Origin: Marinobacterium sp. xm-d-530
GTDB taxonomy: Bacteria; Pseudomonadota; Gammaproteobacteria; Pseudomonadales; Balneatricaceae
Direction of reading: 5' to 3'
DNA: 6,159 nucleotides
Assembly: GCA_949499045.1 (NCBI GenBank)
Contig: CATEEE010000159.1
Coordinates: 1 to 6,159, forward strand
Shown here: positions 1 to 6,059 of the stretch, one piece after another
Position numbering within the stretch: position 1 is the stretch's first letter
Layout: each line of letters opens with the position of its first letter
The notes under the pieces: generated by a model
Told to the model about the DNA's origin: nothing
What the model saw: the letters and a program-made list of their open reading frames with translations, nothing else
The model's database searches: none
Position numbers and translations under genes: made by a program

Positions 1-555
1 AACCGCACCATCGTATTGCACGGCAGTGCCTCTGACTCCGAACTGCTTCTAGAAGAGAACATCGATGATGTCGATGTATTTTGTGCCCTAACCAATGATG
101 ACGAAGCTAACATCATGGCATCGATGCTGGCCAAACGTTTAGGGGCCAGAAAGGTTATGACGTTGATCAACAACCCTGCCTATGTGGATCTTGTCCAGGG
201 TGGCGTTATCGACATAGCCATATCACCACAACAGACCACCATTGGCGCCCTTCTGGCGCACGTACGTCGTGGCGACGTCGCTGCTGTTCACTCACTTCGC
301 CGTGGTGCAGCAGAGGCCATTGAAGCGATCGCTCATGGCGACCCATCAAGTTCAAAAGTCGTTGGACGTGCTATTGAAGATATTGCGCTACCAGCAGGAG
401 CCACCATTGGCGCCATCGTACGAGACAATCAGGTGTTGATTGCCCACGATGACGTTGTGGTAGAAGATGGCGACCACGTCATCCTGTTCCTGATCGATAA
501 CCGTCAGATTGGCGAGGTAGAGAAGCTCTTTACCGTCGGCCTAACCTTCTTCTGA
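1..555 (+). CDS. trkA: TrkA, NAD-binding regulatory subunit of Trk potassium uptake (3' part only)
   Basis: The frame is open from the first base, so the true start lies left of the window; 184 C-terminal residues are present, out of about 458 in E. coli TrkA. TrkA is a peripheral cytoplasmic protein that binds NAD(H) and gates the TrkH potassium channel. The visible part holds the end of the second Rossmann-like RCK_N domain, with typical stretches LTNDDEANIM, AKRLGARK and INNPAYVDLVQGG, then TIGALLAHVRRGD. It ends with an RCK_C (TrkA_C) domain over roughly fragment residues 92-172, including HSLRRG, SSKVVGR and EDGDHVILFL. These match E. coli TrkA as I recall it almost block for block. The stop codon TGA at 553-555 is followed after 7 bp by trkH, so the two are very likely cotranscribed. 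No disruption is seen. Confidence 0.96.
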   Translation, partial: NRTIVLHGSASDSELLLEENIDDVDVFCALTNDDEANIMASMLAKRLGARKVMTLINNPAYVDLVQGGVIDIAISPQQTTIGALLAHVRRGDVAAVHSLRRGAAEAIEAIAHGDPSSSKVVGRAIEDIALPAGATIGAIVRDNQVLIAHDDVVVEDGDHVILFLIDNRQIGEVEKLFTVGLTFF

Positions 556-557
556 GG
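554..557 (+). promoter_or_regulatory. trkH ribosome binding site overlapping the trkA stop
   Basis: GAGG shares its first two bases with the TGA stop of trkA and lies 5 bp before the trkH ATG. This arrangement fixes the trkH start and suggests that ribosomes finishing trkA promote initiation on trkH. Confidence 0.6.
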
Positions 558-562
558 TTGTC

Positions 563-2011
563 ATGCACTACAAAGTGATTCTCAGAATACTTGGCCTGCT
601 GCTGATGATTTTCAGTATCACTCAGCTTCCGCCAGCCCTCGTCTCGATGATTTACGACGATGGCAATATTCAGGCCTTTGTTGGCGCCTTCTTTGTCACT
701 CTGTGTACTGGCTTTTTAATTTGGCTACCGTTCATGCGAGTACGCCAAGACCTCAGAACACGTGACGGTTTCTTAATTACCGTTCTATTTTGGACGGTAC
801 TTGGTTTCTTCGGTTCACTGCCTATCTACTTCTCGGCCGAGACTAATTTTACCTTTACCGATGCTCTATTTGAGGCCGTCTCTGGCCTAACAACAACCGG
901 AGCTACTGTGATCACTGGACTGGATACGCTCCCCAAGTCCCTGCTCTACTATCGACAGCAGCTTCAGTGGCTAGGGGGTATGGGTATCATCGTACTGGCG
1001 GTCGCCATACTGCCGATGCTGGGCATCGGTGGGATGCAGCTTTATCGTGCTGAAACACCAGGTCCAGTCAAAGACTCAAAGCTAACACCCAGAATCACCG
1101 AAACCGCCAAAGCGCTGTGGAACATCTACCTGACCCTGACGATTGCCTGTGCACTGGGCTACTGGGCGGCGGGTATGGAGCTGTTCGATGCCATTGGCCA
1201 CAGTTTCTCTACTGTCGCGATTGGGGGGTTCTCAACACACGACGCCAGTATTGGATTTTACGATAGCGCACTAATCGAGATGATCTGTGTGCTGTTTATG
1301 GTGCTCTCTGGCATCAACTTCGGTCTTCACTTTGCCGCATGGAGACAGCACAGTGTCGCGCACTACTTCTCAGATCCGGAATTTAAATTCTACCTCTTCT
1401 CGTTGATCAGTCTGTCGCTGTTTACGCTGTTTGTCCTCGACTTTACCGGCACCTACGAATCGATCGAGGCACTTCGCAAAGCTGTGTTCATGGTGGTTTC
1501 TATCGCAACTACCACCGGCTTTGCGGTGGCTGATTTTGCACATTGGCCAGCCATGCTCCCATTTTTGCTGTTCCTAGCAGCCTTTGCTGGGGGCTGTGCA
1601 GGTTCAACCGGCGGCGGCATGAAACAGATACGTCTTCTACTGATATTGAAGCAGGGCTACCGTGAAATTGTTCGCCTAATTCACCCGAACGCCATCATGC
1701 CTGTGAAGCTCGGTAGACGACCCATTTCGAACAAGGTACTGGAAGCGGTCTGGGGGTTCTTCTCAGTTTATCTGATCGTCTTTGTTGTCATGTTGGTCGC
1801 TCTACTCGCCACTGGACTGGATCAGATAACAGCATGGTCAGCGGTAGGCGCCACTCTTAATAACCTTGGCCCAGGCCTGGGTGATGTTGCGGCACACTAT
1901 GGTGATATACCGACAACCGCCAAGTGGATTTTGGTCTTTGCGATGTTATTAGGACGTCTTGAGGTATTCACCTTGTTGGTTCTTCTGACACCTGCGTTTT
2001 GGCGTCGATAA
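563..2011 (+). CDS. trkH: TrkH, potassium channel/transporter membrane subunit
   Basis: Integral inner-membrane subunit of the Trk system, which takes up K+ and works with TrkA. The 482-residue length is essentially that of E. coli TrkH (483). The protein is strongly hydrophobic throughout, and the four pore-loop repeats of the TrkH/TrkG/KtrB family are visible. Filter segments are TTTGAT at residues 110-115, AIGGFS at 219-224, TTTGF at 316-320 and NNLGPG at 433-438, each with the conserved filter glycine. The glycine-rich intramembrane gating loop GGCAGSTGGG lies at 343-352, and the conserved arginine of MLLGRLE is at 465. The ATG at 563 is supported by a Shine-Dalgarno-like TGAGG at 553-557 that overlaps the trkA stop codon, so translation of the two is probably coupled. 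The gene is intact; a modest hairpin follows the stop. Confidence 0.97.
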   Translation: MHYKVILRILGLLLMIFSITQLPPALVSMIYDDGNIQAFVGAFFVTLCTGFLIWLPFMRVRQDLRTRDGFLITVLFWTVLGFFGSLPIYFSAETNFTFTDALFEAVSGLTTTGATVITGLDTLPKSLLYYRQQLQWLGGMGIIVLAVAILPMLGIGGMQLYRAETPGPVKDSKLTPRITETAKALWNIYLTLTIACALGYWAAGMELFDAIGHSFSTVAIGGFSTHDASIGFYDSALIEMICVLFMVLSGINFGLHFAAWRQHSVAHYFSDPEFKFYLFSLISLSLFTLFVLDFTGTYESIEALRKAVFMVVSIATTTGFAVADFAHWPAMLPFLLFLAAFAGGCAGSTGGGMKQIRLLLILKQGYREIVRLIHPNAIMPVKLGRRPISNKVLEAVWGFFSVYLIVFVVMLVALLATGLDQITAWSAVGATLNNLGPGLGDVAAHYGDIPTTAKWILVFAMLLGRLEVFTLLVLLTPAFWRR

Positions 2012-2032
2012 CCCTATTCAATCGATAGGGTT
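2010..2032 (+). terminator. Weak hairpin after trkH, possible leaky terminator
   Basis: An 8-bp inverted repeat, AACCCTAT at 2010-2017 and ATAGGGTT at 2025-2032, with a 7-base loop. Its left arm starts inside the trkH stop codon. It is followed by a C-rich stretch rather than a T run, so it is not a canonical intrinsic terminator. It may attenuate or stabilise the trkH message; some readthrough into glyQ would be expected. Confidence 0.4.
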
Positions 2033-2040
2033 CCGCCCCT

Positions 2041-2068
2041 CTTAAAATCTAAAGGAATGCTGTATAAT
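2041..2068 (+). promoter_or_regulatory. Probable sigma-70 promoter of glyQS
   Basis: A perfect -10 hexamer TATAAT lies at 2063-2068, 45 bp before the glyQ start. The -35 region is poor: CTTAAA at 2041-2046, with a 16-bp spacer, matches only three positions of TTGACA. The location, just downstream of the trkH hairpin and upstream of a two-gene operon, supports a promoter. Transcription would start near 2075. The match is by eye only. Confidence 0.55.
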
Positions 2069-2069
2069 T

Positions 2070-2102
2070 CTCGGCTAATTTTTTGCAAAAATCCTAGCCG
2101 AG
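2070..2102 (+). promoter_or_regulatory. Inverted repeat between glyQ -10 box and ribosome binding site
   Basis: CTCGGCTA at 2070-2077 pairs perfectly with TAGCCGAG at 2095-2102. Inside it, ATTTTT at 2078-2083 pairs with AAAAAT at 2087-2092, leaving a CC bulge and a 3-base loop. The right arm includes the first bases of the glyQ Shine-Dalgarno sequence. It could be an operator over the transcription start or, in RNA starting further upstream, a hairpin that limits ribosome access. No known regulator or riboswitch class is recognised. Confidence 0.45.
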
Positions 2103-2104
2103 GA
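2100..2104 (+). promoter_or_regulatory. glyQ ribosome binding site (decides a GTG start)
   Basis: GAGGA lies 8 bases before GTG at 2113. An in-frame TAG at 2095-2097 excludes any longer protein, and the first in-frame ATG downstream (residue 36) falls inside conserved sequence, so GTG is the only reasonable start. Confidence 0.75.
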
Positions 2105-2112
2105 CTTCTGTC

Positions 2113-3069
2113 GTGACCGACACTGTCAAACCTGATGTAAGCACCTTCCAAGGTCTAATCTTTGCCCTACAACAGTACTGGGCAGAACAAGGCTGTGTAA
2201 TTGTTCAGCCACTGGATATGGAAGTGGGTGCTGGAACCTTCCACCCATCTACTACTTTGCGTGCCATCGGCCCAGAGAGTTGGAACTCAGCTTACGTTCA
2301 ACCCAGCCGACGCCCAACCGATGGCCGTTACGGTGAGAACCCGAACCGTCTTCAACACTACTACCAGTTTCAGGTCGTGATGAAGCCGCACCCTGACAAC
2401 TTCCAAGAGCTCTACCTAGGTTCACTTGAACGTCTTGGCTTTGATCTTTTGACACACGATGTGCGCTTTGTGGAAGACAACTGGGAATCACCTACCTTGG
2501 GAGCTTGGGGTCTAGGTTGGGAAGTTTGGCTAAACGGCATGGAGGTGACTCAGTTCACTTACTTCCAACAAGTAGGCGGTCTTGAGTGTTACCCAGTCAC
2601 TGGCGAAATTACATACGGCCTTGAGCGTCTAGCGATGTACGTTCAGGAGGTCGACAGTGTTTACGATCTAGTTTGGTCAAAGGCACCTGATGGTACCGTC
2701 GTTACCTACGGTGATGTCTTCCACCAAAACGAAGTAGAGCAGTCGACTTACAACTTTGAGTACGCCGATGTACCACACCTGTTCAGCAATTTTGAGCACT
2801 ACGAAAAAGAGTGTCAAAAGCTATTGGATGTCAATCTGCCCCTACCGGCTTATGAGCAGGTAATGAAAGCATCGCATACCTTCAATCTACTGGATGCGCG
2901 TCACGCGATCTCAGCGACTGAGCGTCAGCGTTACATTCTACGTGTACGTACTTTGGCTCGAGGCGTTGCCGAAGCTTATTACAACACCCGTAAAGAGCTT
3001 GGTTTCCCAATGGCAGAAGAGTCTATTCGCCAAGAAGTGTTAGCGTCATTGGAGGGAGCTGAGTCATGA
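2113..3069 (+). CDS. glyQ: Glycyl-tRNA synthetase alpha subunit
   Basis: Catalytic alpha subunit of the bacterial alpha2beta2 glycyl-tRNA synthetase, a class II enzyme that activates glycine with ATP and charges tRNA-Gly in the cytoplasm. The 318 residues compare with about 303 in E. coli. Family hallmarks run the whole length: the N-terminal helix with TFQGLIFALQQYWAEQGC at residues 11-28, a GAGTFHP segment at 39-45, the class II motif 2 region at about 61-88 (YVQPSRRPTDGRYGENPNRL), EDNWESPTLGAWGLGWEVW at 121-139, and motif 3 EITYGLERLAMYV at 165-177. The GTG start is preceded by a good GAGGA site. The gene overlaps glyS by four bases (ATGA), the usual way the two subunits are translated in equal amounts. 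It is intact. Confidence 0.98.
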   Translation: MTDTVKPDVSTFQGLIFALQQYWAEQGCVIVQPLDMEVGAGTFHPSTTLRAIGPESWNSAYVQPSRRPTDGRYGENPNRLQHYYQFQVVMKPHPDNFQELYLGSLERLGFDLLTHDVRFVEDNWESPTLGAWGLGWEVWLNGMEVTQFTYFQQVGGLECYPVTGEITYGLERLAMYVQEVDSVYDLVWSKAPDGTVVTYGDVFHQNEVEQSTYNFEYADVPHLFSNFEHYEKECQKLLDVNLPLPAYEQVMKASHTFNLLDARHAISATERQRYILRVRTLARGVAEAYYNTRKELGFPMAEESIRQEVLASLEGAES

Positions 3070-5117
3070 GTAAGCAAGATTTTCTATTTGAACTGGGTAC
3101 AGAAGAGCTTCCACCGGGTGCCCTTCTCTCCCTATCTAACGCACTAGGCAAAAGTCTTACTGCACAACTAAACGATGCTCAACTTACCTTTTCTTCGTTA
3201 GAGCTATTTGCAGCACCACGCCGTCTAGCTGTGCTGGTTAAAGCATTAGACAGCCAACAGCCTGATCGCAACATAGAGAAACGCGGCCCTTCCGCTAAAG
3301 CCCCTGAACAGGCCGCTAAAGGATTTTCTGGTAGCTGCGGGGTCTCTCTTGAAGATCTTGTTATTGAAAATACTGACAAGGGTGACTACTACGTCTACCG
3401 CGGTACTGAGGTTGGCAAACCTGCTTCAGAATTACTACCAGGTATGCTCGAGACTGCTCTAAGCAGCCTGCCAATTCCTAAGCGTATGCGTTGGGCCGCT
3501 AGCCGCACTGAGTTTGTTCGTCCTGTTAAATGGATCGTTGCGCTGCTGGGTGACGAGGTTCTGCCTTGTACTCTGCTTGAGGTCACTTCAGGCCGTAAAT
3601 CACGTGGTCACCGCTTCCACTACCCGCACGATATCGAATTGATGACTGCCAGCGAATACGCTACCACTCTTCGCAATACTGGTAAGGTTATAGCCAGCTT
3701 CGCTGAGCGTCGTGAAATCATTCGTCAGCAAGTACTGGCTGAAGCATCACGCATTGGTGGTACTGCAGAGATTGATGAAGATCTTCTAGATGAGGTCTGT
3801 GCTCTTAATGAATGGCCTGTCGCTTTAGCAGGTCGTTTCGAAGAGCGCTTCCTTGAGGTGCCAGAACAGGTCCTCATTCTTTCAATGAAAGAGAATCAGA
3901 AGTACTTCCACTTGGTCGATGGCAACAACAAGCTGATGCCATACTTCATTACGATCTCGAACATTGAATCTAAAGATCCGCAGCAAGTCATTGCAGGTAA
4001 CGAGAAGGTGATTCGTCCACGCCTAGCTGATGCCGCCTTCTTCTTTGAAACGGATAAAAAAGCACCCCTTATTGATCGCTTAGAGAAGCTCAAAAGTGTC
4101 GTATTCCAAAACGAGCTAGGTACAGTTGCGGACAAAGCAGCTCGCATTGAGGCAACGGCTAAAGCTATCGCGAAACTAATCGGTGGTAATGAAGCATTCG
4201 CCGCTCGCGCTTCACAACTTGCTAAGTGTGACCTTCTAACTGACACCGTTTATGAGTTCACTGAACTCCAGGGTCTTATGGGTTACCACTTCGCACTGCA
4301 CGATGGTGAAGAGCAAGAAGTCGCACAAGCGATCTACGAGCAGTATATGCCGAAGTTTGCTGGTGATGATCTACCTTCTTCTAAGACAGGTATTGCTGTC
4401 GCGTTAGCCGATCGCTTGGACACCCTTGTCGGTCTATTTGCGATCAACCAACCACCTACAGGGTCTAAAGACCCATTTGCACTTCGTCGTGCGGCTCTGG
4501 GTGTGCTTCGAATCATTGTTGAACATGAGCTGGATCTTGATCTTAAAGAGCTTCTTAAAACGGCAGCGTCTAACTACCAAGCGCTTCCAGCTTTAGACAA
4601 TGCGGCTGAGAGTGTCTTTGAATTCATGCTAGAACGCTTCCGTTTCTGGTTTGAAGAAGAGGGCATCAGCGCTGAGATCTATCTTTCGATCCATGGACTA
4701 CGTCCCACAAAACCGTTGGACTTCGTTCGTCGAGCACATGCCGTTGCGGCATTTACACAAATTGAAGCATCCTCGGCACTGATTGCTGGTAATAAGCGTG
4801 TAGGCAATATTCTAGCGAAACTAGACTCTACTCCGTCTACCGCTATTAATGCCGCCCTATTAGTTGATGATGCCGAAAAAGAACTTGCTCACGCCCTTAA
4901 CGGCTTAAGTAGCTCAGTTGCATCAATGACCAGCGCAGGCAACTACCAAGGCGCTCTTCAAGCACTTGCTGACCTTCGTCAACCGATTGACCGTTTCTTT
5001 GAAGAGGTTCGTGTCATGGCTGATGATGCTGACGTTAAGCAGAACCGTCTTGCGATGCTACAACAACTTAAAGAGCTATTCGGTGGCATTGCTGACATCT
5101 CTGAACTAGCTGGCTAA
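3066..5117 (+). CDS. glyS: Glycyl-tRNA synthetase beta subunit
   Basis: Beta subunit of tetrameric glycyl-tRNA synthetase, needed with GlyQ for tRNA-Gly recognition. Its 683 residues fit the family (about 689 in E. coli). It begins with the typical FLFELGTEELPP at residues 6-17, followed by LFAAPRRLAVLV at 47-58, MRWAASRTEFVRPVKW at 141-156 and SMKENQKYF at 273-281. GNEKVIRPRLADAAFFFETD at 311-330 follows. The HD-like domain contains LMGYHFALHDGE at 404-415, then ALADRLDTLVGLFAINQPPTGSKDP at 446-470 in pieces conserved across the family. The C-terminal 100 or so residues correspond to the DALR-type anticodon-binding region. The ATG overlaps the glyQ stop, and GGAGGG at 3051-3056 provides a ribosome site. 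Translation ends 15 bp before a strong terminator. No frameshift is seen. Confidence 0.98.
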   Translation: MSKQDFLFELGTEELPPGALLSLSNALGKSLTAQLNDAQLTFSSLELFAAPRRLAVLVKALDSQQPDRNIEKRGPSAKAPEQAAKGFSGSCGVSLEDLVIENTDKGDYYVYRGTEVGKPASELLPGMLETALSSLPIPKRMRWAASRTEFVRPVKWIVALLGDEVLPCTLLEVTSGRKSRGHRFHYPHDIELMTASEYATTLRNTGKVIASFAERREIIRQQVLAEASRIGGTAEIDEDLLDEVCALNEWPVALAGRFEERFLEVPEQVLILSMKENQKYFHLVDGNNKLMPYFITISNIESKDPQQVIAGNEKVIRPRLADAAFFFETDKKAPLIDRLEKLKSVVFQNELGTVADKAARIEATAKAIAKLIGGNEAFAARASQLAKCDLLTDTVYEFTELQGLMGYHFALHDGEEQEVAQAIYEQYMPKFAGDDLPSSKTGIAVALADRLDTLVGLFAINQPPTGSKDPFALRRAALGVLRIIVEHELDLDLKELLKTAASNYQALPALDNAAESVFEFMLERFRFWFEEEGISAEIYLSIHGLRPTKPLDFVRRAHAVAAFTQIEASSALIAGNKRVGNILAKLDSTPSTAINAALLVDDAEKELAHALNGLSSSVASMTSAGNYQGALQALADLRQPIDRFFEEVRVMADDADVKQNRLAMLQQLKELFGGIADISELAG

Positions 5118-5132
5118 CTTGGGCTTGCTATC

Positions 5133-5161
5133 AAAAAACCCGAGCAGCGCTCGGGTTTTTT
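5133..5161. terminator. Bidirectional intrinsic terminator between glyS and the aldolase-like gene
   Basis: A perfect 13-bp stem: AAAAAACCCGAGC at 5133-5145, loop AGC at 5146-5148, GCTCGGGTTTTTT at 5149-5161. The GC-rich core is flanked by A6 on the left and T6 on the right, so it reads as a terminator on both strands. It ends glyQS on the plus strand and the convergent gene at 5184-5945 on the minus strand. Confidence 0.92.
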
Positions 5162-5167
5162 ATTGCC

Positions 5168-5183
5168 TGTTTCACGTGAAACA
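5168..5183. other. parS centromere site (ParB binding), copy 1
   Basis: The 16-bp perfect palindrome TGTTTCACGTGAAACA is the standard chromosomal parS sequence to which ParB binds to nucleate the partition complex; parS sites normally cluster near oriC. Here it lies between the shared terminator and the last base of the minus-strand stop codon (TGA, complement of 5184-5186), with no gap to the coding sequence. The closeness of gyrB supports an origin-proximal location. Confidence 0.93.
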
Positions 5184-5945
5184 TCACCGTTTAAATGATG
5201 GATCTTGACGCTCAACAATACGAATCATCGCCGCCAAGGCATCCTCGCCCGCTCCATATTTTGGGTTAAAGTTAAGCGAATCTCTTACACACTTCTCCAG
5301 TACCGGAGCCGGTATCTCTTTCACTTTACCCATCGACATTGATGCTAACTGAGCTTCACACGCTCTATTAACAAGCCACATCAACGCAAAGGCCTGTGAT
5401 AATGTTTCACCAATGACCACCGGACCATGATTTCTTAGAAGTAGAACCTGCTTGTCACCGGCGCTTTTTAAAATCCGCTCACCCTCATCAGCATGAACGG
5501 TTATCCCTTCAAAGTCATGATAGGCAATCTTTCCGTACAGCTGTGCCGAGTAGAAATTGCTAAAACTAAGCCCCTCTTCAAGACAGCAAACAGCAAGAGT
5601 TGGCGTCGTATGAACGTGCATAACACAGTGCCCACCCTTAACTTGTCTGTGTATCTGACCATGAAACGTAAAACCAGCTGGATTAATTGGCCAATCTGAG
5701 TGACCAATGATGTTTCCATCTATATCTACTTTAACTAAATTTGATGCGGTCACTTCCGAATAGTGGAGTCCAAATGGGTTTATTAGGAAATGATCTTCTT
5801 CGCCAGGAACGCGAAGCGATAAGTGATTATAAATTGATTCATCCCAACCTAAATAAGCAAATACTCTATAGACTCCGGCGAGCTGAACCCTAGTCTCCCA
5901 CTCCTCATCTGAATACTGAGTGGGGTGCTCATAATATTTGGCCAT
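5184..5945 (-). CDS. Class II aldolase/adducin-domain protein, adducin-head-like
   Basis: A 253-residue cytoplasmic protein with one Aldolase_II (class II aldolase/adducin) domain over about residues 15-205; substrate unknown. Visible motifs are IYNHLSLRVPG at 38-48, HFLINPFGLHYSEVTASNLV at 52-71, NPAGFTFHGQIH at 88-99, the zinc-binding VMHVHTTPT at 108-116 (His110, His112) and LLLRNHGPVVIGET at 168-181 (His173). Fuculose-1-phosphate aldolase has a catalytic, metal-binding Glu four residues before the first His of this region; here that position is Gly91, so classical FucA chemistry is doubtful. Several blocks recall the head domain of eukaryotic adducin. No signal peptide is seen. The ATG has GAGG nine bases upstream. 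The gene runs convergent to glyS and codirectional with gyrB, and is flanked by two parS sites. Parts of its 5' half are visibly AT-richer than the neighbours. The fold assignment is firm; the function is not. Confidence 0.9.
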   Translation of the reverse strand: MAKYYEHPTQYSDEEWETRVQLAGVYRVFAYLGWDESIYNHLSLRVPGEEDHFLINPFGLHYSEVTASNLVKVDIDGNIIGHSDWPINPAGFTFHGQIHRQVKGGHCVMHVHTTPTLAVCCLEEGLSFSNFYSAQLYGKIAYHDFEGITVHADEGERILKSAGDKQVLLLRNHGPVVIGETLSQAFALMWLVNRACEAQLASMSMGKVKEIPAPVLEKCVRDSLNFNPKYGAGEDALAAMIRIVERQDPSFKR

Positions 5946-5954
5946 GTTGCATAT

Positions 5955-5961
5955 CCTCTCT
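5955..5961 (-). promoter_or_regulatory. Ribosome binding site of the aldolase-like gene
   Basis: AGAGAGG on the minus strand ends 9 bases before the ATG at 5945-5943. It supports this start. Confidence 0.7.
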
Positions 5962-5988
5962 TTTTACCGCTCTATATAGGTAATGAAT

Positions 5989-6017
5989 AATATATTTGTT
6001 TCACGTGAAACACACAA
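5989..6017 (-). promoter_or_regulatory. Possible promoter of the aldolase-like gene, with parS in its spacer
   Basis: On the minus strand, TTGTGT (6017-6012) and TATATT (5994-5989) are separated by 17 bp. The -10 matches 5 of 6 consensus positions; the -35 matches only TTG. The second parS site fills almost the entire spacer. The region is AT-rich, so other -10-like strings occur, for example TATATA nearer the gene, and the exact promoter is uncertain. Confidence 0.35.
5997..6012. other. parS centromere site (ParB binding), copy 2
   Basis: An identical 16-bp palindrome TGTTTCACGTGAAACA, 829 bp from copy 1. It lies in the 114-bp gap between the aldolase-like gene start and the gyrB 3' end, 47 bp from the gyrB stop. 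Flanking bases differ from those of copy 1, so only the site itself is repeated. That favours two selected ParB sites over a duplicated segment. Confidence 0.93.
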
Positions 6018-6041
6018 AAAAAGGCGCCTATAGGCGCCCTT
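6016..6041 (-). terminator. Intrinsic terminator of gyrB
   Basis: On the minus strand, a perfect GGCGCC-TATA-GGCGCC hairpin (6038-6023) is followed directly by seven T (6022-6016). AAG just before the stem can extend it with A-T, A-T and G-T pairs. It starts about 20 bp after the gyrB stop codon and is a typical rho-independent terminator. The reverse direction lacks a comparable T run next to the stem. Confidence 0.85.
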
Positions 6042-6059
6042 CCATTGAATGCAAAAAAA

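Noticed and set aside
326..333. GCGATCGC palindrome in trkA.
   Set aside because: A single copy in coding sequence; no repeated pattern that would suggest a functional palindrome family.
236..414. A 14-bp direct repeat CCACCATTGGCGCC at 236-249 and 401-414 in trkA.
   Set aside because: Both copies are in the same reading frame and encode the conserved TIGA segments of TrkA; shared codon choice explains the identity.
759..764. CACGTG core in trkH, a possible degenerate parS.
   Set aside because: The flanks (AGAA before, ACGG after) do not match the outer arms of parS; it is simply coding sequence.
3601..3606. CACGTG core in glyS, another possible degenerate parS.
   Set aside because: The outer arms are not symmetrical and do not match the parS consensus.
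3896..4246. Minus-strand open frame of 116 codons inside glyS.
   Set aside because: It lies wholly antisense to a well-conserved gene, and its low-complexity Ser/Ala/Arg-rich translation resembles no family I know; it is a shadow frame. Shorter frames at 242-439, 2252-2491, 3179-3379, 3395-3586, 4334-4516 and inside 5493-5719 were rejected for the same reason.
4529..4560. Locally repetitive GATCTTGATCTTAAAG pattern in glyS.
   Set aside because: It encodes an alternating Leu-Asp-Leu-Asp-Leu-Lys helix of GlyS and is not repeated elsewhere.
5500..5508. TTATCC-like string, considered as a DnaA box because oriC should be close.
   Set aside because: It reads TTATCCCTT rather than TTATCCACA, is isolated and lies inside a coding region; I see no DnaA-box cluster or AT-rich unwinding element in the window.
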